64,000 nt of DNA from JBJSXJ01 sp044235425 (GTDB lineage Bacteria > Planctomycetota > Planctomycetia > Pirellulales > Pirellulaceae), in assembly GCA_044235425.1 (NCBI GenBank), contig JBIIHW010000007.1:87185-151184 (forward strand), in the 5' to 3' direction. How positions within the stretch are numbered: position 1 is the first letter of the stretch; each line of letters opens with the position of its first letter. Under the pieces are notes generated by a model. That model ran no database searches. It saw nothing but the letters and a program-made list of their open reading frames with translations, and was not told the origin of the DNA. Of this stretch, positions 7,581 to 14,800 are shown one piece after another. The translations under genes were made by a program, and so were the position numbers.

Positions 7581-7643
7581 AGCCGAAACGCGAACCCCGC
7601 GGCGCGGGGAGGCGTAGCGGCGGGACGGGTGCCCGCCGCCTGA
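7581..7643 (+). ncRNA. Structured intergenic element, copy 2
   Basis: Same plan as 5604-5652: AGCCGAAACGC, outer ACGC/GCGT (7588-7591 with 7612-7615) enclosing CCCCGC/GCGGGG, then GCGGCGGG/CCCGCCGC with a different 7-nt loop (7617-7639), then CTGA. Stem pairing is kept while the inner stem sequence and loops differ from copy 1. Confidence 0.5.
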
Positions 7644-7679
7644 CGAGGCAACCCAAAGAACACCGGGAGCGACAAGACC

Positions 7680-8354
7680 ATGTGCGGAATCTTCGGCTAC
7701 ATCGGCAAACGCGGACGAGGCCCCGACCTGGCCCGCTTGCGGCGCATCGCCATCGAGACCGAGACGCGCGGACGCCACGCCTTCGGGCTCGCGTGGCTCG
7801 ACCGCGACGGCGGACTCCACACCTACAAGCGGCCCGGCGCCGCGAGCGCGTCGCTCGCCGACCTCGACCGGGTGCGCGACGCGGCGATCGTGGTCGGCCA
7901 TTGCCGCTGGGCCACGCATGGCTCGCCGTCCGACAACCGCAACAACCATCCGCACCCAGCGGGACGCGGATGGCTCGTCCACAACGGCGTCGTCCACAAC
8001 CACCAACGGCTGGCCCGCGACTACCAGCTCGAAACGACCACCCAATGCGACAGCGAGGTGCTCGGCCTGCTCCTCGCCCGGATGGCCGGCCCGATCGACC
8101 TGCGGGCGGCGCGGACCGCCGCGGCGGCCGATGGTCCCCTGGCGATCCTCGGAGTCTGGGCCAAGCCCGCCCGGCTCCTGGTGGTGCGCCGCGGCAAGCC
8201 GCTCTGCGTCGGCGACACCGACGACGGCTCCTACTTCGGCAGCCTCGCCGGCGAACTGCCCGGGTTGACCGCCGAGATTCCCGATGGCTACTCCGGGCTG
8301 TTGTCGCTCGCCGGCGGCCGCATCAAGGAATGCGGAGTGGCGATCGGGCGGTAG
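7680..8354 (+). CDS. Class II glutamine amidotransferase
   Basis: This 224-residue protein begins MCGIFGYIG, placing the catalytic Cys at position 2 after Met removal, as in all Ntn-type (class II) glutaminases. Further active-site blocks are GRHAFGLAWL, GHCRWATHG with NRNNHPH, and VHNGVVHNH, and the domain ends without a synthetase or transferase domain. It therefore releases ammonia from glutamine for a partner, most simply the adjacent amidoligase in the same transcript. Phage- and defence-island-borne amidoligase plus GATase pairs are known from comparative genomics. The start is fixed by the Cys2 requirement. Structured element 2 lies in its leader. Confidence 0.9.
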   Translation: MCGIFGYIGKRGRGPDLARLRRIAIETETRGRHAFGLAWLDRDGGLHTYKRPGAASASLADLDRVRDAAIVVGHCRWATHGSPSDNRNNHPHPAGRGWLVHNGVVHNHQRLARDYQLETTTQCDSEVLGLLLARMAGPIDLRAARTAAAADGPLAILGVWAKPARLLVVRRGKPLCVGDTDDGSYFGSLAGELPGLTAEIPDGYSGLLSLAGGRIKECGVAIGR

Positions 8355-8520
8355 CGCCGCCGCCCGCCCGCCAACGGCCCACATTGGCCCGTGGACGCGT
8401 CGCGCGTTCCAACCGGGGTTTTGGCTCGACCCGCGCCGGCGACGCGGCACGGGCCAAACCACGGGAGTGGAACGCCAAAGGATTCTCGGGGAAATCGAGC
8501 GGCTTTCCGGCCAGCCGCGC

Positions 8521-8550
8521 TTGATGTTATTCGCGCCGCATGGCTTATTG
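8521..8550 (+). promoter_or_regulatory. Rightward phage promoter-like element, copy R3
   Basis: TTGATGTTATTCGCGC followed by CGCATGGCTTAT begins 77 nt before the ATG at 8598. It shares the TTGATGT start with R2 and the CGCATGGCT block with R1. The preceding 8355-8520 stretch contains no convincing gene. Confidence 0.55.
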
Positions 8551-8597
8551 GTGTCATCCGAAGACGATTGGTTCCGCAGCCGAAGGGGGACGCAACG

Positions 8598-8849
8598 ATG
8601 AAGACCGCCGCCACCGCCAACCACGAACAGACCTTGCGAGCAATTTTCCGCTACATGGACCCCGCCAAGGCCCAGGAGATTCGGGAGGCTTACTACAAAG
8701 CTGTCGAGGGATTGCAGGTTTTGACGACCGCTTTCGAGGCTGCTGACGACGGCGCGGAAGGGAATAAGAACCCGTTGCTCGACGAGCACTACCTTGCCTG
8801 CCGCGCCAAAGATGAAATGAACAAAAGCCTGCTCGGGCGAATTCTCTAA
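8598..8849 (+). CDS. Small helical phage protein
   Basis: The product has 83 residues and is largely helical, with MKTAATANHEQTLRAIFRYM at the start and a central DPAKAQEIREAYYKAVEGL helix. The start follows AGGGGGA. I do not recognise a family. It is the first gene behind element R3 and is separated by 18 bp from the DUF4314 gene. Confidence 0.65.
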   Translation: MKTAATANHEQTLRAIFRYMDPAKAQEIREAYYKAVEGLQVLTTAFEAADDGAEGNKNPLLDEHYLACRAKDEMNKSLLGRIL

Positions 8850-8867
8850 ACCACGCGATACACTGCC

Positions 8868-9086
8868 ATGCCAAACAAGCTCAAGGCCGGCGACCGCATT
8901 CGGCTCGTCGCCATGCAAGATGATCCCGATCCGATCCAGGTAGGACAGGTCGGAACGGTGGTTTATCTCAAACGGCACGATGCCGGCACGGACGCCTGGT
9001 ATCAGATCGACGTGGCCTGGGACAACGGCCGCACGCTGATGCTCGTCTCGCCGCCCGACGAGTTCGAGATCGTGGACCGCGCTTAA
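8868..9086 (+). CDS. DUF4314 domain protein
   Basis: This 72-residue protein matches the DUF4314 pattern throughout: KAGDRIRLVAMQDDPDPI, VGQVGTVVYL, a DVAWDNGRTLMLV strand and a closing PDEFEIVD. The fold is a small SH3-like beta barrel. The molecular role is unknown. Members occur widely in phages and plasmids, often in blocks of small early genes. It is the last rightward gene before the convergent HNH gene. Confidence 0.85.
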   Translation: MPNKLKAGDRIRLVAMQDDPDPIQVGQVGTVVYLKRHDAGTDAWYQIDVAWDNGRTLMLVSPPDEFEIVDRA

Positions 9087-9104
9087 CCGGTCGGCGCGGC
9101 GCAC

Positions 9105-9121
9105 GCCCGGCTGATCCGGGC
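9105..9121. terminator. Hairpin between convergent genes
   Basis: GCCCGG, loop CTGAT, CCGGGC lies between the DUF4314 stop and the HNH stop. There is no U-tract, so termination is possible rather than certain. Confidence 0.3.
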
Positions 9122-9154
9122 CGCTTATCGCTTGCATTGTCGCCATCCTTTCCA

Positions 9155-9574
9155 TCACGCTTCCCGCTGATCGCGCCGCGACCGCTTCCGTTTTCGTTTG
9201 GCTTCCACCGCCAATTCGGAAGCGCACCGACGGCAAACGCCCATCGCTCCGTTTTTTCCGGCGTACTCGTAGAACTCGGTCGCGACGGAACGCAGCCATT
9301 GGCAGCGCCGGCAACGCTTAAGCCAGTTGCCGCCGACTCGAAAACAGCCGCTGTGAACGCGTTTGTGCTCGAGACGGGTGACGAGCCGGAGGTTTTCCAG
9401 GCGGTTGTCCAGCTTGTCGCCGTTGATGTGATGAATCTCGAAGCCGGCGGGAACTGGCCCATTCGCGGCTTCCCAGACCATCACATGCTCCAACCGCCGT
9501 TTGCGGTCTTTGCCGGTGAAGCGACGGTAGCCATGCTCGGTGACCCAGCCTCGGGCGGGAGGGTATTTCCTCAT
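9155..9574 (-). CDS. HNH endonuclease
   Basis: The product has 139 residues. Central residues about 48-78 (EIHHINGDKLDNRLENLRLV) form the HNH beta-beta-alpha metal core, with the first His pair, an Asn in the loop and a following H in HKRVHSG. Downstream CxxC pairs (KRCRRCQW and GVCRRCAS) suggest a structural zinc site, and a highly basic C-terminal tail (KRKRKRSRRDQ) would bind DNA. It starts behind GAGGAGG and overlaps the methyltransferase stop by 4 bp. Such enzymes act either as homing nucleases or as packaging cofactors of the terminase. Here the coupling to a methyltransferase could also suggest self/non-self cutting, but this is inference. Confidence 0.85.
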   Translation of the reverse strand: MRKYPPARGWVTEHGYRRFTGKDRKRRLEHVMVWEAANGPVPAGFEIHHINGDKLDNRLENLRLVTRLEHKRVHSGCFRVGGNWLKRCRRCQWLRSVATEFYEYAGKNGAMGVCRRCASELAVEAKRKRKRSRRDQREA

Positions 9575-10914
9575 CGCATCGCCTCCTCGCGCGGTTTCAT
9601 CGGGATCGGCGATTCGCCCGTCCGCTCGAGGACGCCCGGCTTGCCCGTGAATCGCTGGTAGCGATCCACGATCAAGTCGCAGTAAGGCCGGTCGAGCTCC
9701 ATCAGGAACGCCTTGCGTCCGGTGCGTTCCGCGCCGATCAGCGTCGAACCGCTGCCGCCAAACAGATCGAGGACGTGCTCGCCCGGAACCGTCGAATACT
9801 GCATGGCCCGCTCCGCGAGCTCGACGCACTTCTGGGTTAAATGCTCCATTTGCTGCGGCGGCACTTTCTTCACGTGCCACAGGTCGGGCACGTTGTTGGG
9901 GCCGTAGAAGCGGTGGGCGGCCCCTTCCTTCCAGCCGTAGAACGCGAGTTCGAAACAGCCGAGGAAGTCCTTGCGCGTCAGCACCGGATGCTGTTTGTCC
10001 CAAACAATCGCCTGCGAGAAGTACAGCTGGTGATTGCGCAGGTGAGGCGGGTAATTCCCGAGGTTGGCGTACCCGCCCCAGACAAAGAATCCGCGGCCGG
10101 GCTCGAGCACGCGCGACATGTTGCCGAACCACGCGTCCAGCAGCCGGTCGAACTCCTCGTCGCTCACGAAGTCGTTCGCCAGCGGCCGGTCCTTCGCCCG
10201 CAGCTTTTTCTGCGTCGGCTTCGACTTGCCTGGATGCCGGGCGAGATCGAGGCCTTGGTGATGCGTCGCGCCGGCGAACGACGACAGGCCGGCGGCGATG
10301 GCGTTGTTGGAACGCGGCTCGACCTTCACGTTGTACGGCGGATCGGTGTTCACCAAATGAATCCGAGCGCCGTCCAAGAGCCGATCGACGTCCTCGGGCT
10401 TGCTGCTGTCGCCGCAGAGCAAGCGATGGTTCCCGAGTATCCACAGGTCGCCCGGCTGCGTGACCGCCTCGTCGGGAGGCGCCGGGATTTCGTCCGGGTC
10501 GCAAAGCCCTTCGTTGACGCCCGGCGCCAGCAATCGCGCCAGCGTCTCCTCGTCGAAGCCCAGCAGGCCTAAATCGAAGTTCGCGGCTTGCAGCGCCCCC
10601 AACTCGATCGGCAACAGTTCGAGATTCCACTCCGCCAACTCGTTCGTCTTGTTGTCGGCGATGCGGTACGCCTTGATCTGATCGGGCGTCAGGTCGGTCG
10701 CGACGTGAACCGGCACCTTTTCCAGGCCCAGCTTCCGCGCCGCTTTCCAGCGCGTGTGACCGACGATGATCACGCCTTCGCTGTCGACGACGATCGGCTG
10801 CCGAAAGCCGAACTCGCGGATCGAGCCGGCCACGGTATCGACAGCGTCGTCGTTCGTCCGCGGGTTGTTCGGGTAGGGTTTGACCTCGGTCGTTTTCCAC
10901 AGTTCGATTTTCAT
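9571..10914 (-). CDS. ParB/Srx-like domain fused to N6-adenine DNA methyltransferase
   Basis: This 447-residue protein starts at the ATG behind AAGGAGA. An upstream in-frame extension is spurious. Residues 10-95 form a ParB/Srx domain (YPNNPRT, REFGFRQPIVVD, GHTRWKAA, RIADNKTNE). Residues about 155-430 are an Ado-Met methyltransferase: VNTDPPYN at 188-195 is the catalytic DPPY motif, and DLFGGSGST near residue 385 is the AdoMet-binding motif, giving a permuted (beta-class-like) order. These fusions are common in temperate phages and are thought to methylate phage DNA, protecting it against host restriction. That is relevant here because a BREX methyltransferase locus lies 30 kb away. Confidence 0.9.
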   Translation of the reverse strand: MKIELWKTTEVKPYPNNPRTNDDAVDTVAGSIREFGFRQPIVVDSEGVIIVGHTRWKAARKLGLEKVPVHVATDLTPDQIKAYRIADNKTNELAEWNLELLPIELGALQAANFDLGLLGFDEETLARLLAPGVNEGLCDPDEIPAPPDEAVTQPGDLWILGNHRLLCGDSSKPEDVDRLLDGARIHLVNTDPPYNVKVEPRSNNAIAAGLSSFAGATHHQGLDLARHPGKSKPTQKKLRAKDRPLANDFVSDEEFDRLLDAWFGNMSRVLEPGRGFFVWGGYANLGNYPPHLRNHQLYFSQAIVWDKQHPVLTRKDFLGCFELAFYGWKEGAAHRFYGPNNVPDLWHVKKVPPQQMEHLTQKCVELAERAMQYSTVPGEHVLDLFGGSGSTLIGAERTGRKAFLMELDRPYCDLIVDRYQRFTGKPGVLERTGESPIPMKPREEAMR

Positions 10915-10969
10915 ACAATCGTCTCCTTGATGAGGCGCCACCGATCGATTTCTCGAAAGTGAGTGACCA

Positions 10970-11374
10970 ATGAAACGTGACCCGCAGATCACTGGAAATG
11001 CAGGCCTCTACTTCTGCTGCTATCACCTCTCGCTTCTCGGCTGGAACGTTATGCCGACAGCCAGAAATGCGCGAGGCGTTGACATCGTGGCGTACAGCCG
11101 CGATGCGAAACGGTTCATAGGAGTACAGGTCAAGTCGCTAAGCCAACGTGCGCCGGTTCCACTGGGCTTGTCGCTGGAAAAGGTCATGGGCGACTTTTGG
11201 GTGATCGTGAATCAGATCGGTACCAATCCGTCGACGTTCGTGTTGCTCCCGACCGAAGTAAAGGGTCTTTGCCACAGGGGTGAGAAGGACGGCCGCATCT
11301 CTTATTGGCTGCAACCTCGCAACTACGAGAACGAATCGTTTCGCGATGCGTGGCACCGAATTGGAAACGGATAG
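10970..11374 (+). CDS. PD-(D/E)XK-like nuclease-fold protein, lone cargo
   Basis: This 134-residue protein is transcribed rightward inside a leftward block. The core reads GWNVMPTARNARGVDIVAYS then RFIGVQVKSL: D38 followed by Q53-V-K55, the D...(E/Q)xK arrangement of PD-(D/E)XK nucleases. GNAGLYFCCYHLSLLGW is the usual first helix. The remainder (FVLLPTEVKGLCHRG, ISYWLQPRNYENE) has the look of stand-alone restriction-fold proteins of unknown role. It is divergent from the ParB-methyltransferase gene with a 55-bp shared leader. A phage-borne defence or counter-defence moron is plausible. Confidence 0.65.
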   Translation: MKRDPQITGNAGLYFCCYHLSLLGWNVMPTARNARGVDIVAYSRDAKRFIGVQVKSLSQRAPVPLGLSLEKVMGDFWVIVNQIGTNPSTFVLLPTEVKGLCHRGEKDGRISYWLQPRNYENESFRDAWHRIGNG

Positions 11375-11486
11375 TTTGGCCCTTCAAAACAAACTCTGTC
11401 CCGCTTGGCGGGTGCTCCCCCTGGCCGCGCCGGCCGCAAAAATCGCCCGGAAGTACCTATTTGGCTGACAGAATGACGGAAATCTG

Positions 11487-11765
11487 TCATTTCGGTGGAA
11501 GATTTCTTCCACGCCGCACTGGCAGGCCGACTCGCAGCTCGCCATCGACGATGTCGAGCACGACGCGGCCTTCGATGGCGCTCGCGAAGATGTGCCAGTT
11601 GTCGCGGGCGTCGCTGGCCATTTCGACGAGCTGGAGCAGTTCGTCGCGGCTCGCTCCCTGCGGCCCGCGATTAGCGAGCAGGTTGTCAATCAACGCGACG
11701 ATTTGGCTGTTCGTCAGACCGCCGAGTTCATCGGCGGTGGTTTCGGTGTCTAGTCGCACTTCCAC
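11487..11765 (-). CDS. Small uncharacterised phage protein
   Basis: With the GTG at 11765 the product has 92 residues, and GGAG lies seven bases upstream. A TTG two codons earlier would sit directly against the Shine-Dalgarno. The sequence has a helical middle (LTNSQIVALIDNLLANRGPQ, RDELLQLVEMASDARD) and a C-terminal VLDIVDGELRVGLPVRRGR. It follows immediately downstream of the TTTTGTCC iteron cluster, so its expression could be controlled by whatever binds there. No family is recognised. The 11375-11486 interval holds nothing evident. Confidence 0.6.
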   Translation of the reverse strand: MEVRLDTETTADELGGLTNSQIVALIDNLLANRGPQGASRDELLQLVEMASDARDNWHIFASAIEGRVVLDIVDGELRVGLPVRRGRNLPPK

Positions 11766-11805
11766 GGGCAATCTCCTTTTGGGGGAAATGAAATACGCCA
11801 GACCC

Positions 11806-12048
11806 TTTTGTCCTTTTGTCCATTGATCACGCGCGCCGGCGCAAAAAAGGCTGAAACGGAGACATAGATGGACAAAAGGACAAAAGGGGTAAAACTACTA
11901 TTTTTGTATGCCTAACTCCTTATTTTTCAGCACCTTCTGACTTTGACCTTTTGTCCACAGCCGACCCCTTTTGTCCATGGACAAAAGCCCTTTCGTCCAC
12001 GGTTTTGCGCGCATCACGTTTTGGACAAAAGGGTCGGCTTGGACAAAA
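11806..12048. repeat. TTTTGTCC iteron cluster, possible replication origin
   Basis: Nine perfect copies of TTTTGTCC or its complement GGACAAAA occur at 11806, 11814, 11870, 11878, 11949, 11969, 11979, 12023 and 12041, plus one degenerate copy at 11991. Two are tandem pairs in opposite orientation, and 11969-11986 is the palindrome TTTTGTCCATGGACAAAA. An AT-rich patch (11886-11945) lies in the middle. The cluster abuts the 3' end of the primase-polymerase gene. Iterons plus an AT-rich segment beside a replication gene suggest an origin or a replication-control region. Confidence 0.6.
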
Positions 12049-12057
12049 GTCCGGACG

Positions 12058-14184
12058 TTAGCGCGGCGTCGCGGATGGCCGGATGGACAGCCGATAAAGG
12101 ACTCGCGGGCGGCCAGAAGTGGCTTGGATGTTGGTTTCGATCAGTTCCTGATCCTCGAGGGATTCCCGAACGGCGTCGTGGTCGCGGCGGGACCAGCGGT
12201 GTTTGCGGGTGATGTCGCGGTATGGCATCCAGGCATCGCCGCGTTCGCGGCGCCAATCCAACAGCGTGGCGACGACGGCTTGGCAGCGTTGTTCGAAGTC
12301 GTTTTCGTGGAAGTGCTGGCCGAGCATGAAGATCGTCCGCAGGACGGTGTGCTCGACGAACCGGCACGCCCACTGGGCGGCGGGCTTTTCAACGACTGGG
12401 CTGGTGCCATGCTCGGAGCAGGCGTGGATGAGCGCCAGTTGCAGCGACTTTTCCACAGCGCGGGCCCAGATAGCCATGACCGGTTCGCAACCGGCCTTGG
12501 AGGCTTGCGCGTAGCGGGCGTCGCACGCGGCGCTGAACTCGTCGAACACAAGTTGGGCGTCGCTGGCGATCGGCGCGACCAGGGGGAACGCTTCGCCCGA
12601 CGATGTGTCGCTGAGGTTTCCCCAGCCGGCCGGCGTGAATTTGGACCACTGGCGGGCGACGGCGACGATAGGCTCAGGTGGATTCTTCCAGATGGCGCGT
12701 TTTCCCCGAGCGCGTTCGCGGGCTTCGACGGTGATGATCCGCGCGAGCAGCCCTTTGTTGAGCATTTTTCCCGACAGCGACATATAGAACTCGCCGGGCG
12801 TTGTCGTGCCGAAGAGAACCAGATGCGGCTGATGGATGAGCGTCTCGCTCACGCCGGCGCGATCGCGGACGCATCGCCATGCGCCGGCTTCGCCGTAGAG
12901 TTCCAGGAGCATCGCCAACTGGTTTCGATAGCGGGACTCTTTGTTGTCGCGGATGTTCTCGAACAGCGTGTCGACTTCGTCGTCCTGCTTCAGCAGCACG
13001 GGATGCCGGGCCAGGCGATCCTCGATGCCTTCGCCGCTGGACGACTTGCCGGCCAGTTTGCGGACTTCGTCGGCTTGCAGCAGGATGCTGGCGTTGATCT
13101 TGCGGGGCCAATCCTTGCCGACGCCCGAGCTGGCCAGCGCGAGGATCTGCACGTTGGTGCGCACGTTGCCCGGTTCGCGGATCTTTCGGCCGGTGAGCGT
13201 CCCGAGCAACGCGAGGGCGCCGACGAACGCGAGCGGCCGGTTCGGGTACGGCGCTGTCTCCAGCGTGAATTGCATGACATCGTTGACGAAACCGGGTATC
13301 GACAGCAATTCATCGGGAATCGGTCCCGGGTCGGCCGCCAGCGGACAAGCGTCGTTCGGCGACTCGTCGGGAGCCGCCTGGGAGAAATCCTGCGCGTAGT
13401 GGTCCTCGGCGAGCGCGACCGAGATCTGGTCCGGTTCGTAGCGGGCGACGCTCGTGGCGATCCGTTCGACTTCGGACGCGGGCAAAGGCGGAGTGCAGCG
13501 GTTAGCGTTGGTGCAAACGAGCGCTGCGAGAATTTCGTCCCGCGACATTCCCTGGCGGCGCATACCACCGCCTAGGCGGGCCAACGCCGCGTTGCGTTGC
13601 CCGCTCGGGATTTTGTTCGAGTCGGAGCCGCCGGACGCGGCACGCGGGGCCGTGGGCGTCGACGGAGCGTCTTCCACGAGTTGCGGCAGGAGCCAAGCGG
13701 GCGGCTCGGGGAGTCGTTCGCGCGGCTGTTCGAGTTCGAGGCCCGCAGCGAATCTGTACGGCTTACCGCCCACGACGGACGGCGGCACGAGGATGTAGCC
13801 GCCCTCGGCCCGAACGTCGACGCGCGGGGCGATGTGGCCGGCGCGGGATCGGATACGGACGTTGTCGGGCGCGCGAAAGATGTAGTGGCGACCGCCGCCC
13901 GGCGTCGACGCGACCGCGCCGCGCATCAGATCGGTTTGCCGATCGCCAAGATTGGCGAGCCAAGCGTTCCCGGCGCCATCGACATCGATCACGACGAGGC
14001 CGCCGGTCGGGATCGCGATGTTGGCGGTGGGACTTTGCGTCCACCAAGCCTCGATCCGCTCGGGATCGGTGGTGGCGTCGTGAAACCCGTGCTGTGTCAG
14101 AGGGTGCTTCCGGCCTGGCACGCAGGGGAAGACAGGGTAGCCGAGCTCGGCGTAGTTGAGAGCTTGCTGGAGCGGGTTACTCAT
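12058..14184 (-). CDS. Primase-polymerase with PriCT and DUF3987-like ATPase domain
   Basis: This 708-residue protein is the likely phage replication initiator. Residues 1-165 form a bifunctional primase/polymerase domain: YAELGYPVFPCVPGRKHPL at the start, catalytic D67/D69 in VVIDVDG, then TPGGGRHYIFRAP. Residues about 195-250 (NAALARLGGGMRRQGMSRDE onward) match the PriCT_1 primase C-terminal helical domain. Residues 300-600 resemble DUF3987, a P-loop NTPase/helicase-like domain with Walker A-like ASSGVGKD and an acidic DDEVDTLF. Synthesis of primers and unwinding at the adjacent iteron cluster is inferred. It overlaps the SprT-like gene by 8 bp. Confidence 0.85.
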   Translation of the reverse strand: MSNPLQQALNYAELGYPVFPCVPGRKHPLTQHGFHDATTDPERIEAWWTQSPTANIAIPTGGLVVIDVDGAGNAWLANLGDRQTDLMRGAVASTPGGGRHYIFRAPDNVRIRSRAGHIAPRVDVRAEGGYILVPPSVVGGKPYRFAAGLELEQPRERLPEPPAWLLPQLVEDAPSTPTAPRAASGGSDSNKIPSGQRNAALARLGGGMRRQGMSRDEILAALVCTNANRCTPPLPASEVERIATSVARYEPDQISVALAEDHYAQDFSQAAPDESPNDACPLAADPGPIPDELLSIPGFVNDVMQFTLETAPYPNRPLAFVGALALLGTLTGRKIREPGNVRTNVQILALASSGVGKDWPRKINASILLQADEVRKLAGKSSSGEGIEDRLARHPVLLKQDDEVDTLFENIRDNKESRYRNQLAMLLELYGEAGAWRCVRDRAGVSETLIHQPHLVLFGTTTPGEFYMSLSGKMLNKGLLARIITVEARERARGKRAIWKNPPEPIVAVARQWSKFTPAGWGNLSDTSSGEAFPLVAPIASDAQLVFDEFSAACDARYAQASKAGCEPVMAIWARAVEKSLQLALIHACSEHGTSPVVEKPAAQWACRFVEHTVLRTIFMLGQHFHENDFEQRCQAVVATLLDWRRERGDAWMPYRDITRKHRWSRRDHDAVRESLEDQELIETNIQATSGRPRVLYRLSIRPSATPR

Positions 14185-14440
14185 TCGTCTCCCGATATCC
14201 CAGTCGCCACAGCGCCCGCGCCGTGTCGCGGGCGAAACGCTCGACGAACGCCTCGTCCAGATGCCAGCCCGCGGCGTGGACCATCTCGTGGACGAGCACC
14301 TCGAGCCGCTCTTCGCCGGCGAGCGTGGAGAGCACGCGGATCTCCTTTCGGGGAGCGTCCGGGGAATCGCAGTCGCCCCGGTTCGCGAGGTTCGGCGCGA
14401 ACCGCAGGTTCCATACGCGGCCGAGCAGTTTGACGCGCAT
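14177..14440 (-). CDS. SprT-like zinc metalloprotease-fold protein
   Basis: The product has 87 residues, starting at 14440 behind GGAG. VLVHEMVHAAGWH at residues 49-60 contains the HExxH zinc-binding motif of SprT/Spartan-type proteins. It is far smaller than cellular SprT (about 165), lacking the C-terminal zinc ribbon, as is common for phage versions. SprT-like proteins deal with DNA-protein crosslinks, and the position in the replication operon fits. The activity is unproven. Confidence 0.75.
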   Translation of the reverse strand: MRVKLLGRVWNLRFAPNLANRGDCDSPDAPRKEIRVLSTLAGEERLEVLVHEMVHAAGWHLDEAFVERFARDTARALWRLGYRETNE

Positions 14441-14445
14441 CGCGG

Positions 14446-14790
14446 TTACTCCAGCTCGTCCGGTTCCGGCAGCCGAGCCGGGATGTCGATGACTTCCGGC
14501 CGCAGTTCCTCGAAGTGCATCAGCGCGAACAGATTCCAGGCCGCATGGGCCAGGTGATCCTCGGTCATGTCCCCATCGAGCCACAGATTGAGATGCCGCA
14601 AGGCGTGGTTGATCACGACCGATGCCGGAAAACCGTTCTCCCAGTTGCGGTCGCCGTACAACGCCGCGCCTTCGGCATACGTCTCCGCCAAGCGGCGCAG
14701 ACCGATGGGAGAGATGAGATCGAACCGCTGCCGGTCAGCGTCGCCGCTGCGCATGGCGCCGGTCGGAAAGCGAATCGTGTCGGGTTGCAT
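14446..14790 (-). CDS. dATP/dGTP diphosphohydrolase-like protein (DUF5664)
   Basis: This 114-residue protein has the family pattern GAMRSGDADRQRFDLISPIG, then LAETYAEGAALYGDRNWENG, INHALRHLNLWLDGD and EDHLAHAAWNLFALM. The GDRNWExG block and the NHxxRHxxxWxxGD...EDHLAHAxWN helices are typical of the all-alpha NTP pyrophosphohydrolase-like DUF5664 family. Relatives act on deoxyribonucleotides, and some accompany modified-base phages. No PurZ-like gene is seen, so a Z-genome is not indicated. The start has AAGGAG upstream. It probably adjusts dNTP pools for phage replication. Confidence 0.8.
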   Translation of the reverse strand: MQPDTIRFPTGAMRSGDADRQRFDLISPIGLRRLAETYAEGAALYGDRNWENGFPASVVINHALRHLNLWLDGDMTEDHLAHAAWNLFALMHFEELRPEVIDIPARLPEPDELE

Positions 14791-14800
14791 GGGTCGCTCC

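Noticed and set aside
4818..9314. A 1498-codon minus-strand reading frame opposite the rightward phage genes
   Set aside because: It is antisense to several genes with good ribosome-binding sites and recognised domains. Composition is Arg/Ala/Val-rich without domain signals; it is a high-GC shadow.
14446..14790. 2-aminoadenine (Z-genome) phage
   Set aside because: A DUF5664-like nucleotide pyrophosphohydrolase is present, but no PurZ or DatZ partner is found in the window.
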